A stretch of 64,000 nt of DNA from Neolentinus lepideus HHB14362 ss-1 (taxonomy: Eukaryota > Basidiomycota > Agaricomycetes > Gloeophyllales > Gloeophyllaceae), in assembly GCA_001632425.1 (NCBI GenBank), contig KV425611.1, positions 62,001-126,000 on the forward strand, in the 5' to 3' direction. The position numbers were made by a program, and so were the translations under genes. The notes under the pieces are model-generated. The model was given only the letters and a program-made list of their open reading frames with translations. It was not told the origin of the DNA and searched no databases. Of the stretch, positions 11,566 through 22,647 are shown in pieces; the stretch's first letter is position 1, and each line of letters begins with the position of its first letter.

Positions 11566-14292
11566 TTATGCGATGCGATCACGAGCAATTTCTTGGTACG
11601 GAGGCGGTGCTTCTCCTATTTCGCTCTCCTGACCTGCAACCAGTCTTTCGAATCTCCTGCTGCGCTCAGCAAGAATATCTCCCCTCGCTGGTGATGGGGA
11701 ATGATCCATTGCGGAAGGCCGAGAATCCCCTTCAAGTGAATCCGTCGACCGCCGAGAATCAATGCGTTCTAGGGCGTGCGTGCCAGATGACGATGCCAAC
11801 GCATTCTGATGAACGTGGTTCAATCGAGGAGTCGGCATTTCTAGTACGTCTCCCTCTAGGCTAGGTGGAGAACCCCTCTTGCAAGGACAGGCCCGAGGCT
11901 GTGGGAGAATAGCTCCGGCTACGATTTCGGAGTACGGAGGTAGCGCAATCCAGTCTGGGTTACACATGCACTGTGAACGAAAAGTCAAAATCAACTGAAT
12001 ATGAATGATATCGCGTTTGCACTTACGGAGAGGACATGAACGGGAGTCTGCACAACGATATCGAACATCTTCCTCTTCCCAGTCTTCTGGTCAATGAACT
12101 GGTCATCACCACGCTCAACCCGGAAAATGATTTTCAGTGTGTGTGAGATGGAGATATTGCTCTTCTTGTTCTTATTCGTGAAGTTTATCTGATCGCACGA
12201 ACTCGGAAGCTGCAGCTCGTGATGGAAATCCCAGGGACCCGGGCCCATGAAAGACGAAGCCAGCCCTGATGCGTCGTCTTCTGGGTTGAGCATGACGTGT
12301 AAAGGAGAGTTTTTGAATGCGTCAGGATCGTCGGAGTCGAGAGGAAGAAGTGGGGGTCCGTCTTTATCATCGTGCTTCATGGATAGCAGGATGATACGTC
12401 GGATGGGGTCCGTTCTGGCGACTCGCTTCATGTTGGCGAGATAATCTACGCGTTCTAGAAAGACACCATCAGTTTCGAAGGATCGTTGAATCAAGTTTAG
12501 TGAGATACGGACCTTCAAGCAGCACCGAAATTCGATACACCTTGACTTTAGCCAAAGGCATCAAAGTCAGGTGCACAGGCATCGTGCCACCAATATGGAA
12601 GGTCCGTCCAGATATGGAGATAAAGTATTGCAATTGATCATCCCATTGGCGCTCGACGATGATATTTTCCGTGTCCTCTGCATCCTCTTCAGGACACGCG
12701 ACTAACGTGACTTCCCGCTGTGCTGTGAGTTTCGACTTGAATGCTCCGGGTCGATGAACGGTCGCCTTAAGGCGCCAAATCACGCTTCCGTACTCGCATT
12801 GAAGAGTCGGAGGGGAACCAGCAGGGATAGAGAAGGAGATCGGGTATGTGTAGGTCCCTGGATTGGATATAATATTTTACTATGCATATCCCAGACACAG
12901 TTGGCATACTACTCACCCTTTCTAAACTCCTTCCACCCATCTCCGTACTCATCACTATCCTCCTCCAACCCTAGCAGCTCACCAACCCTTCCAAGCGCCG
13001 ACCTCTCCTTTCTCATATTACCGACTGTCCCATCACCCAAGGGTTCTTTGCCCTTGCCTTTCTCCAAAGTCCGTCCCCTCCTAGACTCACCCTCCCGATC
13101 CACGCTCTGCTCCAATCCGCGCTCCCTCGACGGGGCGACGCGCATCCGCGGCGAGCTCGACCGGAACCGGTCCCTGACCGAGTCCATCACGTTTGTGACG
13201 GCGGCGAACGTGAACCGCTTGCTCTTCGCGCGGCCGCGTTCGTCGTGCGGCGACGGCGAGCGCATGCGGCTGGCGTCGCGCGAAGACGCGAAGCCGTAGA
13301 AGTCCGGGTCGGCCTCCATGCTGTCGCGCCGCGAGGAGCTTTCGCCCCGGTACGAGCGCAGACTCGAAGCGGACGAGTTGGTCCTCGGGGGGTTGGGAGG
13401 GCGAGAGCCTGGAAAGAGTTATAAATACGTTACATTTGCTAGCTGTTATTCGCGGCTCACTTGGACGCTCTTCTAGCTGCCCGCGCAACCTGTCCCGCGA
13501 GTCTTCTAGATGGTACGCGTGCCCTTCCGCTCTTATAACAGGCATGTCCACTTGCAAAGTGGATCCCGTCGGGCTTATCTGGTGAGTATGACTAGAGGAG
13601 GATGGACTCGGCGCGGGAGGGTGTACTTCGGTTACCGCTGGCGAAGTGGGACGTGGTGTGTACGGAGGTGTGGCAACGTGCGTGTCCTCATGATGGGATA
13701 CGGGCTCCCGCTGAAAGTGCGAGTAGTCCAAGCTCACTCGCCTGGACACACGTTCGCCGGAGTCTGGGCTCCTGCGAGGTGTGTGGACAGAGTCATCGTG
13801 TCTGAATGTATCTGTGACTGCCTCGTCGTCGTGATATAGAGACAGGCCCGGGTCAACTGAGAGAGTCCGGCGAGACGATGAAGTGGGAGTCGTCCCAGCG
13901 CGGAAGAAGACAGTCGACGCGGTGAATATCTTATGTTCTTCAGTGATTTCGATCCGTCTTGCGCCAACTCCTATTTTTATGAGTCTGAAGATTCAGGCCA
14001 AATTTTGCTTGGCTATTAGCTTAACCAGATACTCACCTTCCGGCCAAGCGGTCGTCGACTTGCCCTGCAATTCCACTTCGATGCTTTTGATCCTAGTAGG
14101 CTTGACTAGGTCCAGAGTCAAGAGACCACGCAGCATAGCAGGCGGCCCATCATAGTTCTGAGCACGGCGTCTGCCAATGGCGTCTGGAGCGCGAAGGAAT
14201 ACGACTGACTCTGTCAAGCGGATACATAGCGAATTCTTGTTGGATTTGTTTGCCATTGCGACTGAGTCAATGGTCGGCGACAACATGTACAA
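11566..14292 (-). CDS. Alpha-arrestin (ART/Rod1-like) trafficking adaptor
   Basis: Alpha-arrestins recruit Rsp5/NEDD4 ubiquitin ligase to plasma-membrane transporters and drive their endocytosis. The first exon starts at 14292 and contains SLCIRLTESVVFLR, then KPTRIKSIEVELQG, the opening strands of the arrestin N domain. Exon 2 begins GARRIEITEEHKIF. A Ser/Arg/Pro-rich insertion of roughly 300 residues follows (about 13880-12910), before the N domain resumes with YPISFSIPAGSPPTLQCEYG and an arrestin C-like half (HIGGTMPVHLTLMPL). The tail contains LPPYSE and, at the end, PPPYQE; both are PY-type ligase-binding motifs. The stop is at 11566. At least five introns are present. An ATG 12 codons downstream (14256, MANKSNKNS) is an equally possible start. 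Its TRK neighbour may be a coincidence. Assignment to a particular ART is not possible. Confidence 0.88.
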
Positions 14293-14296
14293 GGGC

Positions 14297-14393
14297 CTGC
14301 AAGATACATCACAGCGTTTAATGATGTGACAAAATATCGTCAGAGATAAGAAACAAGCTTCGGTTCTGTACGTAAATAAACCTGCTTACGCAC
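14297..14393 (-). other. Possible 5'-UTR intron of the arrestin gene
   Basis: On the minus strand a strong donor (GTGCGTAAG, 14393-14385) and acceptor (CTTGCAG ending at 14297) bracket 97 bases just upstream of the arrestin start codon. Splicing this out does not give a continuous coding frame, because a stop follows in the joined frame. It therefore would sit in the leader. Inference only. Confidence 0.35.
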
Positions 14394-15526
14394 CGAGACC
14401 TCTATACTTGGCTCTGCTTTTGATCCTAACTTCGGAACACGGTTCTCGTAGCTGGTTTTTTTCTTTCCAGTTGCCTTCAAAGTTCCAAGACGCCTAAGCT
14501 CAGCGGAAGAAGAAAAAGATAGAAAACCGTCTTTTATATGTCGGAAATTTGAGCGCATGGAAAATGTTGTGCCTGGATCCGTTAGACTTTTTGCACTGCC
14601 ACGGTGCCACCCAGGGTGACCGAGGCCTCTGGACGGAGACCCGAGCCACACAAGTGAGCGAGCTTGCAGAAACCGGATCGTACAAGCTTCCACTAAGAGA
14701 AAGGCTTACCGTCGTTCGACTGGTCCTCTTATTGCGAAGATGAAACTGGTCAATTTGGAGGGAAATTGTGTACCACCCTATAAACAATTTCTGCCGTCGG
14801 CGGTGACGCATGCCCCATACCATTTTTCCTCCGGTGCTTGCAAGGCCGGAACGCTAACACACGCTAGAGAAAAAAAGCTGCAGGACAACGCAATCCGGAG
14901 CAGAGAGAACATACTTTAGCATCCGAGTCTCCTATGGACCGGAACCGTACGCTAGAACAACCACCGCATGGGGAGCGTTAGTAATGCCATTGGTGCCTAG
15001 AAAAACATGATTGTTCATGTACTTCATATGTCCATGCATTATCTACGTAAACTTTGACATGCTTAGACATGTATTCAATCCTCGCTTGAAAATATTGATG
15101 CTTACCGTGCAACAATTTGGCACTGCAACGTCCATGAGCTGAAGTCGTTGAGGATAATGCACATGTGATTCTTCTCAGTAATGCGCTGCACCGGGTCCCT
15201 GTGCATTCTCTCAACCCCTTGTCATCGTAATCCGGTAATAATGACTGTGATAAAATCGGAAAATCGGAAAAAGAGATATTCATTTCAACAGCATCTAGCG
15301 TGTGATGTACTCGATACATCCCTAAATACAGCATAAGCACGACAAATACACAAGCTCGCCTTCCAGACCAGCGGACGAGACCTCCCGGACAATGACTGCG
15401 GCTGGCGCACGAGATAGCGATGTACAACATGCATCAAAAACCCTCTAGGATGAATAGCAAACAACAAATATCGTTAGCAAAAAAGCAAACCATCAATAAA
15501 TCAAATTATTCATGATGTCGAGAAAC
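14394..15526. other. Intergenic, possibly arrestin leader plus spacer
   Basis: A 118-codon open frame on the minus strand covers 14340-14693 but shows no recognisable domain, and its link to the arrestin gene breaks frame. From 14700 to 15526 I see no coding signal. The TOS1-type gene ends at 15527. Confidence 0.35.
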
Positions 15527-16739
15527 TCAGAAACCACGACGCTTCGCTCCCATAAAGCCGACAGGGCGATGGCTGCGTCGGCCGTTGGTCGAGCCAAACG
15601 ACACGACCTTGCCAGACGCAGTGAGATAGCCGTCAATCTGGCTGCGGGACACCGAGCTCGTCGAAAAGTCAAAGCTCGGCCATTGCTGAATCGCAATCTG
15701 GTCGGTCTTGACGTCGAAGATCACCGCATACACGGCGGCACCGCTGGTAGGCCGCGTGAAGTACGCACTGCTACCCGTGCCAGTCGCGCCCTTGAACGAG
15801 TAGACCTCCGAGATGCCCTGATTCTGGTCCTGCCCGCTGATGACCTCGACGACGTCGAGCTCGCCGCAGCCGCCGTCCGCCCCCACGCCGCGGCAGTTGC
15901 AGCCATACTGAGCGCTGCGTACGATTTGGGCGTTCAGCGCCCAGATGGCGGGAGGGGTGCTGCCGCCTGAAGGCATCTCAACTTCCATGATGAACATCTT
16001 AGAGTCGGCCCAGCCCTCATTGGCGGTGCCGCGGAAGAATCCGTCACAGCTGGATGCGGTACACTCGATGTCGGTCATGATGTTCTAATGTCGGGATCCA
16101 TTCAGATGTCGCAATTTGGACCGCGGAACTAATGTACGCACCACTTCTTGACCGTCGGGGAGGTCACCAGCGTAGGAGAGTCCAGTAGGAGAGGCGGCAG
16201 CATCAGAGAATGCAGCATTGGCATACGACTGACTCGAACCAGCACAAACTAAAAGCATATGACGTATGCATCGTTGAAATTTCAGGAACTGCTGCGGACA
16301 GAGCACACGCACTGGACCAAGTACCACTGGTTGAACCACCCTTGTTGTTCATGAACACAAGATTGGAACCAGTGCCTCCTGCTCCCCAAGAGCTGACTTT
16401 CGACCACGCAGACGTCCCAGAGGAGTTCGCTGGCTGGTAGACAGCGACATTGTGCAGAGTCATCGGGCCCCGGAAGACCATAGTAAGATCCTCATTGAAG
16501 GGCGCGAGACTACCCGAGACCGTCTTGGTAGTTTGGATGCAAGACGGATTGGCGCTGCACGTGGGGAAGGTGCCGGGGATGATGTTCGTGACCTGCTGGT
16601 ACGAGCCTGTTCCACCGACATTCGTGTACTTGAGTGCGGACAAGGCACTCGATTGTGCGGCAACGAGCTTGCCGGGAGAAAGGATAAGAGCTGCGAGCGC
16701 GAGCGACACGCTAGAGAGAGCGCCTGACGCGTTGACCAT
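15527..16739 (-). CDS. TOS1: TOS1/YJL171C-type secreted cell-wall protein
   Basis: Fungal wall protein related to yeast Tos1 and Yjl171c, whose C-terminal domain is regarded as a circularly permuted 1,3-beta-glucanase-like fold. The ATG at 16739 starts a signal peptide (hydrophobic ALALAALILSPG, then AQS). The N-terminal domain carries LKYTNVGGTGSYQQV. After an intron the text CAGSSQSYANAAFSD follows, and a second intron (donor after GGTCAAGAAGTG near 16140) joins to NIMTDIECTASSCDGFFRG. This is the conserved core of the C-terminal domain, followed by KMFIMEVEMP and a Cys-rich YGCNCRGVGADGGCGE block. The protein ends GAKRRGF at 15527 without a GPI-type hydrophobic tail, so it is probably secreted or non-covalently wall-bound. 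Catalytic activity is not demonstrable here. Confidence 0.88.
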
Positions 16740-17438
16740 GTTTGATAAGTGGAGTTTTTCGTTTAGTGTTTTCGAGTAAAGAGCGGCTGTGAAAAGAGGG
16801 GAGGACCACGAGAAAGAGTGAAGTGGTCTATAAACGATAGAAAGAAGGACTGAGACAGCAGACCGGACACGGCAAGCAGGAGGTGTGTTGATGGTCGTAA
16901 ATGAACCGATGGAAGGCCCTCCATCATACCCATTCGCACGATGTGACTGTGACGTGACTTACTCATGGATCCGAGCATTCGCCGATCCAGGAGCAGAGAG
17001 CTGAGAGGAGGGAAAGACAGACGATCGTGTCGCGCGAATAGGTTCCGTTGACTGAAGGTAAAAACACAAATACCCACCGCCAAAGGGGCTTCGAGGTGCA
17101 TCTGCTGTGCGATCAGCCATTGCAAATCCAAGAACAATAGCCGCCTGAAGGAAGACGGACGGTAGTCAACAACCTCCGTGCGAGCATAATTCGGCCTGTT
17201 CATCAGACACATGGATCTGGATCACCCCGTGGTCATCATAGGCCAAGAGTCGTGAAGGCACACTATCCAAAAACCATTTTAGAGAAGCGCCCTGAAAGAT
17301 GTTGCTCACCAATACTCTTTATCCTTCGTATTCCGCGTTTCCATGCAACAAACGTCCAATAAGATGCGTGTTGCAATTAGAGTCATGAGAAGTGCGTGTA
17401 CAAACTATAAAAGCATAAATTAAATTCAATATCCAAGT
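16740..17438. other. Upstream region of TOS1-type gene
   Basis: About 700 bases holding the TOS1 promoter and the 3' flank of TIM22. A 149-codon minus-strand frame at 16763-17212 has no recognisable motif and starts inside likely promoter sequence, so it is not called as a gene. Confidence 0.4.
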
Positions 17439-18168
17439 CTAGTCCTCCCTGGAGGACAAGGCGTCAGCAGCGAGGTGGCTGTAGATGAGGAGAGCATGCA
17501 CGTACTCTGGTGTCTCCCTTCTCAGGAACATATCTATAGCTGCTGAGAACGCTGCGAATGCGACACCACCTCCAACCACTGCTGTTGGTCCCGCATTCCG
17601 CGCGAGTATGCCTCCGGCCACGAAGCCAGCTGCAACAGGGTTGACCATGTCGTTCCTCGCTCGATACTAATTGGAAGCACACTGTTAACGCATTTAAGGC
17701 ACCAAATGGACTAAACTCGCTGACCGACTCTATCACACACTCAATCCCTGCGAACAGCGCGCCGACCTTACCAAAGCCCTTCCCGCTCTTCCACATGTTC
17801 CTCCCCATCTCCTTGAATACCTCGGCCGCTTTCTGCTTGTTGTTCCAGCCCGCTTGAGCTTGTTGTCGTAGTAGCGGGTCCTCGTAGGCAAACGATGCCT
17901 GCATGAGCGAGAAGAACCCTCCGATAGCGAACCCTAGATTCAAACTATTTCTACAAACACATTCCAAGCTGCGTGTGCTTCAACGACCGAGAGACGTACC
18001 ACCAGCGCCTGCAATCACTGTCTTGGCAGCACAAGACTCCATGCCGGAAGTCATCATGTTCTGCCATTTTTTCATTTGCATCATCTGCTCTCGCTCTTCT
18101 TCTGACATGCCTGGAGGAAGTGGTTCCTTTCCCGCAGGAAATATAGGTGCTACCAATGGTAGGGCCAT
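17439..18168 (-). CDS. TIM22: Mitochondrial import inner-membrane translocase subunit Tim22
   Basis: Channel-forming core of the TIM22 carrier translocase, which inserts multi-spanning proteins into the mitochondrial inner membrane. Three exons are read. Exon 1 starts at ATG 18168 ([20 protein letters not shown]) and contains [16 protein letters not shown], the first hydrophobic segment with its conserved Cys. Exon 2 continues [19 protein letters not shown] and then the matrix/IMS loop [20 protein letters not shown]. Exon 3 holds [18 protein letters not shown] and the last hydrophobic stretch. This is the Tim17/22/23 four-helix pattern with Gly-rich helices. An in-frame extension upstream of 18168 reaches an intron-like acceptor (TTTGCAG), so a short extra first exon is possible. 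Stop at 17439. Confidence 0.93.
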
Positions 18169-18213
18169 AGTATAAAAACCGTTGCCGGCTACGGCGGAGG
18201 GAACGTTCTGCAA

Positions 18214-18806
18214 ACAGAGAGCCTCGAGGTCTGAACGTAAGTGCGCTCAGCGAAAGCAGACACCATCAATAGAATCGGTACAGTGTTCGGGGTATCATCG
18301 AAATTTGGCAGTGCTTGAATAGGACCCCTGACGGCACTAATACTGTAAATACCCGTTGATGGTATATACGTGTGTACATGTATATAATATATTTCTTGTA
18401 CTTGAAAGGGAACTGAATCCGCCAGGCAATCCCTCTACGTATACGTTAACGTTCGCAAGTACAACGCCACATCTGTTGGTCCCCATTTGAGTGTAAGGGA
18501 GCTGGACTCCTCAAGATGATGGTGGTGGCGTATATAGACAGAAATCTTTCGTCGTGAGCGGTGAGAAGAGGTAAAGCCAGATAGTATTGGCGACCTGCTT
18601 AGCGTATTTGAGGACGGGAATGTATTCTGATCTTGTGTCCTTAGGTATTGTGTGCCGTGACAGACTGCTTTCCTCCCGGAAGGAAGCAATTACAAGGAGC
18701 TTTCTCTTCTTTGTAGACTCGATTCCTTTCTTTCGTACACCTTCAATGATCCGAGCCTTTCTTTTGGCTTCTCGTAGTGTCCACAATCCATGTACCAACC
18801 AAACAT
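18214..18806. other. Intergenic
   Basis: About 590 bases between TIM22 (upstream side) and the 3' end of the carboxylesterase. Short frames on both strands have no motif. Repeated TATA-like runs at 18365-18395 are AT-rich but cannot be tied to a gene. Confidence 0.4.
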
Positions 18807-21018
18807 TCAAGCGCTTTCCAACACACTCGCAATCTTCATAAGTTCATCCCACCGAGCATCTTCCGTCCACCCAATCGCCCTATCTTCTTTCAAGGTGAGC
18901 ACGGTCTTCAGATCCTTCCTTGCCAAAGCTTCTGCATTCTCCCCTTCAAGCGCCTCGATCTCCGCCGCAATGCGATCGAGCCAGGCAGCCGCAGTAACTG
19001 CTTGGTCGTACTGCAACGACGGTATGCGAAGGGCCCAGAGTACGCGATCCGTCCCGTGGGTCACATAGCCTGGGTTGTACATAGCGTCAGAAGTCAATCA
19101 ATGAGATGAGCTACTGGTCACTGTACCAAACGGCCTGTTTTGCTCTGGGATCCATTTGATGATGTACCGGAGAGCAGGGTATCCATGCGTAAGCAAATCC
19201 CTCGCGAGGAGTCGCACGGGAATGTACACCTGCCCATCGCTCAGGATCTCTCCAAACAACTTCTGAATCTGCTCCTGGTTAGCATCGTCGAGCAGATGCC
19301 TTGTGCAGGGCGTGTATTATAAGAAGCTGGCACCCAGTGACCACGGATAATCACGTACTTGTAACAACTCAACATCTTCTCCACATCCCCCTTCTCATAA
19401 TATCTATCCAAATTGAACTCGATGTCGCTTGGTTTCTCGACCGGGTGCGCGATGGAGTAGAGGTACCACTCCTCCGCGAGCTCGCCCACGACGATGCACT
19501 TCACGCCGTGCTCCAGCAGCCCCCTAGCAAGGCCGCCGGAGCGCTGCCACTCCATGACATCGATGTCGGATGTGGGAGAGCCGAACCAGCCCGACTCGAG
19601 GCACCCGCGGAATGTGCCGTATATGCCTAGTTGCTCTGATTCGATTATTTTCGTGAGGCTGTCGGCTGGCACTTGCGATGGGTCGCGCAGTTTGGCTAGA
19701 GATGCCGGGTCGGAGGGGTCGAGGGAGAGGGCGGTGCAAACCGCTTCGTACTGAGCACGTAACTCTTGCGGTGTCTTTGGATTTGCGCTGTATACATGTA
19801 CAAATGCATTATCAGGTGAAGTGCTTCTAAATTCTAGCTCGAAAGGCTTACATGATGGAGTTGGATTGCAATATGGCAGAATGGAACGGTGCAACCTGAG
19901 CAGGTGGCAATCGAGAAGCGTGATGCAAAAGTTGATGCACTGAATGTGCGCCTGTGCAGTTCGCAGGATCAGCAGTGAATACCGGTCAACAATCTAAGTC
20001 ATTGTGAACCTGCAGACAATCCGGTGAGTGTGATATCGTCTGGATCACCGCCAAAATCGGCAATATTCGCCTTGACCCACTCCAAGCCTAGCCACTGATC
20101 TTTGAAGCCAAAGTTACCGGAAATCCAGGGCTTATCGGACGCAAGGAATCCAAAAATCGAAAGCCGATAACCAATGTTGACCCATATTTCATTGCGGAGC
20201 GTCGAGATATATTGCGCTTGGGAGTTTAGGTGATGGGGAGAGCCGAATTGCAGGAAGCTGTACAAGGCAAGACGAAGGTTATTATATTGCAGGATTTGGA
20301 GGAGAGAAGCGCAGTTGGCGTACCCTCCGTGGATGTACACTTTCACCGGGAAGCTTTTCTTCGCAGGGAAGGATGGTGGTGCAACAATGTTCGCGAACAG
20401 TCTGAGACATGATAGTGGTCAGGAACTCGTACGGTACAGAGAGGAGCTCTCCATACGGATTCTCGTTCGGTTTACCATATCCCAGCTTGTCCTCGACCGG
20501 GCTGCCTGGTGAGCATCATGGGAAAGTTAAAAAATATTGTTAGTCCCACTTTCCGCACGTACTTGCAGCTTGACCATCATTCTTTGGCTGAGCGCAGTCT
20601 ATACACATTTAGGAGCCACTACAACAGGATGAACATAATGATCTTACATGAAGCCTCCCGTATATACTCCTTCTGCTCGTAACGGTAGGAGTCTGGCAGA
20701 GGTTTCGGATCCTCGAACCGTACCGGGGGAAGTCCGAAAGGAACCTCTTCAGGGAGAGATAGACCATTAGTTCATTACTTCCGGACCTAACACGAGGTTT
20801 GCCCTCCGTTGTGGGCACGTACCCAACCACACAGCTGCTCCATTTGCAGCTCTACCTCCAGTTATGGGACCGTACTTGGTCTCTACGGTCACCCGCGCCG
20901 GGTTCTCCGCAAGCTCGTCGTGCAGATGTTTGATTCCGGACATTGCGCGACGGGTCGCAAAGGTCTTCAGGCTCAAATATCCTACAAGACGACGAGCGGA
21001 ATGCAGGAGATTGCGCAT
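18807..21018 (-). CDS. Type-B carboxylesterase family protein
   Basis: Alpha/beta hydrolase of the carboxylesterase/lipase type-B family, expected to cleave carboxylic esters. It starts at ATG 21018 (MRNLLHSARRLVGYLSL), which could be a weak targeting or membrane segment. After removal of short introns the order is: TVETKYGPITGGRA, EVPFGLPPVRFEDP, YCAQPKNDGQA, then the oxyanion loop VKVYIHGGFLQFGSP (an intron splits the second Gly of HGG), NIGYRLSIFGFL, NFGFKDQWLGLEWVKANIADFGGDP and the nucleophile elbow GLSAGAHSV. The C-terminal part (about 19890-18807) contains VVGELAEEWYLYS and ends at 18807. The Ser nucleophile is clear; the acid and the His are not assigned with certainty. Many introns. 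No signal peptide is evident, so an intracellular role is likely. Confidence 0.85.
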
Positions 21019-21149
21019 TCCGTCCCATCTCTGAGCATGGCTGCAATTAGAGTCGGGGCATGTGACTGATAGAGTAGGTACCAGAGTTTGGTAAGCCTCT
21101 TCTTATCGTGGGATCCGTGGTAGAACGCTGTGGCTCTTTATACTCATCA

Positions 21150-21690
21150 GGAAATGCAAATATCTCCGGATGGAGACGGCGTCTCCATGGCTCCATCTGG
21201 AGTACGCGTCTCCATCTAGCACGTGACGGAGACGCGTGGTCTGGATGGAGGCACTACCTGTCTATAAAGCGGTCTCCTCGGAATTGTTGTGGCTGCAATG
21301 GGCATAATATATTCTGGATATCATGTAACATGTACGGAAGGTTAATTTGGCAGCAATACAGTGCATCTCTCAGGCTCTGACCTACATATTACATGGAACT
21401 TGGCTGTCAGAAACCTCCACAACCATCTTATACTGTTGTAGATGTCCCAAATGGCCTCATAAACAATTTGGGTGTGATACATAAGTATACAATGAGTATA
21501 TGGACTATCCTCAAGGTCCCAAGAAGCCCTACAATACCTAGCATCAGGTGTATAGGCTTCCACCACAGGCCATGTGCTATCTCCATCTGGAGACGGTGTC
21601 TCCATGCAGCACGTAGCGGAGGCAGCAGCCTCCGGATAATAGGGGTACCTTTCCATCACTCCATCGCTCCATGTGCCTCCATATGGCTCG
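21150..21690. repeat. Duplicated hairpin-bearing repeat, two copies 390 bp apart
   Basis: The block beginning at 21191 (CTCCATCTGGAG...) recurs at 21581, exactly 390 bases later, with 32 of the first 40 positions identical. Just 5' of the left copy and inside the right one lies the inverted repeat GGAGACGGCGTCTCC (21172-21186) or GGAGACGGTGTCTCC (21589-21603). The surrounding sequence is made of many CTCCAT/ATGGAG words. The two copies could be ends of a small non-autonomous element or remnants of a tandem array. No transposase is present. Confidence 0.6.
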
Positions 21691-22647
21691 GCTGGAGAAT
21701 TCCGGCTTTCCTGATGCTTGAATATTAATTAGGTTAATCACTGGCGCTAGCGCGAAAGGATAAATAGTCTATAGCATGTCTGACGACAAGTCAGTCTAAT
21801 ACCAAGTTTGGAAGGCGGATGACTTGTTTGGGAATCATGTCGTACCTTGCAGAAGTTTCCTCGCCTTCCATATTTTATAGTATATAAGATTTTCTCTAGA
21901 CTCTCCCTCAAACAACGTCCCTCCTTGCCTCTTGCTCTCATGTGCCCGTGTACCTAGCGATCATCGCCTGTTCCCTCGCAGGCACTGTTCAATGCGGCAG
22001 GCAACAACAAATCGCTTCAACAGTACGTTTGGTTCGTTCGCAAGCTAATAAATCTTACTGTCACTTATCTGGAGAATCCTCTGCAGGTCTGGAACTCGCT
22101 CCCTCCAATCGGTGAAAGCAGTAGCGCTGCGACGCTGAAACCTGACCAGCAACGCGGCTAGCCTGGAATCCATTCATCACTCCCCTCTGACGGTGCGTGT
22201 CTGGAACCTGTCGCTCGTCATAGCGCTTAGGAGACCAGCAACGACTCCTCTATTCCTTACGGATTCGTGGACTGCTTCAGCACGTTCATTAATTGAACAT
22301 ACCCGCTCAGTCAATTCACCTTGAACTGCTAGAATGGTCTTTCCCTAAGATTTGAGGGTTGTATGCGCATTGCGCACCCGCCCAAACTGGCGATCAGCAC
22401 GAATCCAATCAGAGATCTTGGAAAGCCAGCGATCGTGCTTGTGGCTGTGCTTTCACGACACTCGGAGTCCCTGAGGACCAATCGCATGAGTGCCGAACGG
22501 AATGGCCGGCCGTGCTCGGTTAAATGCGGCGCTCCGATACCCCTCTTGGGACTGAACGAAAGCCTCGGTCCGCCTATTCCGCCCCACAGTACGGGGCAGT
22601 AGGTCAAAATATACACCCTCACACCTTGACCTCTCCCTTCATCCACC
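21691..22647. other. Intergenic upstream of CYB2-like gene
   Basis: About 950 bases with no gene that I can support. A TATA-like AAATATAC lies near 22604, about 45 bases before the CYB2-like start codon. A 122-codon minus-strand frame at 22329-22697 overlaps the CYB2 start and is treated as chance. Confidence 0.4.

Noticed and set aside
13087..13749. 220-codon minus-strand frame
   Set aside because: Only its first part is a true arrestin exon; beyond the GT donor the frame runs through an intron and then out of frame over the next exon.
16763..17212. 149-codon minus-strand frame upstream of the TOS1-type gene
   Set aside because: It lies in the likely promoter and leader, and contains no family motif.
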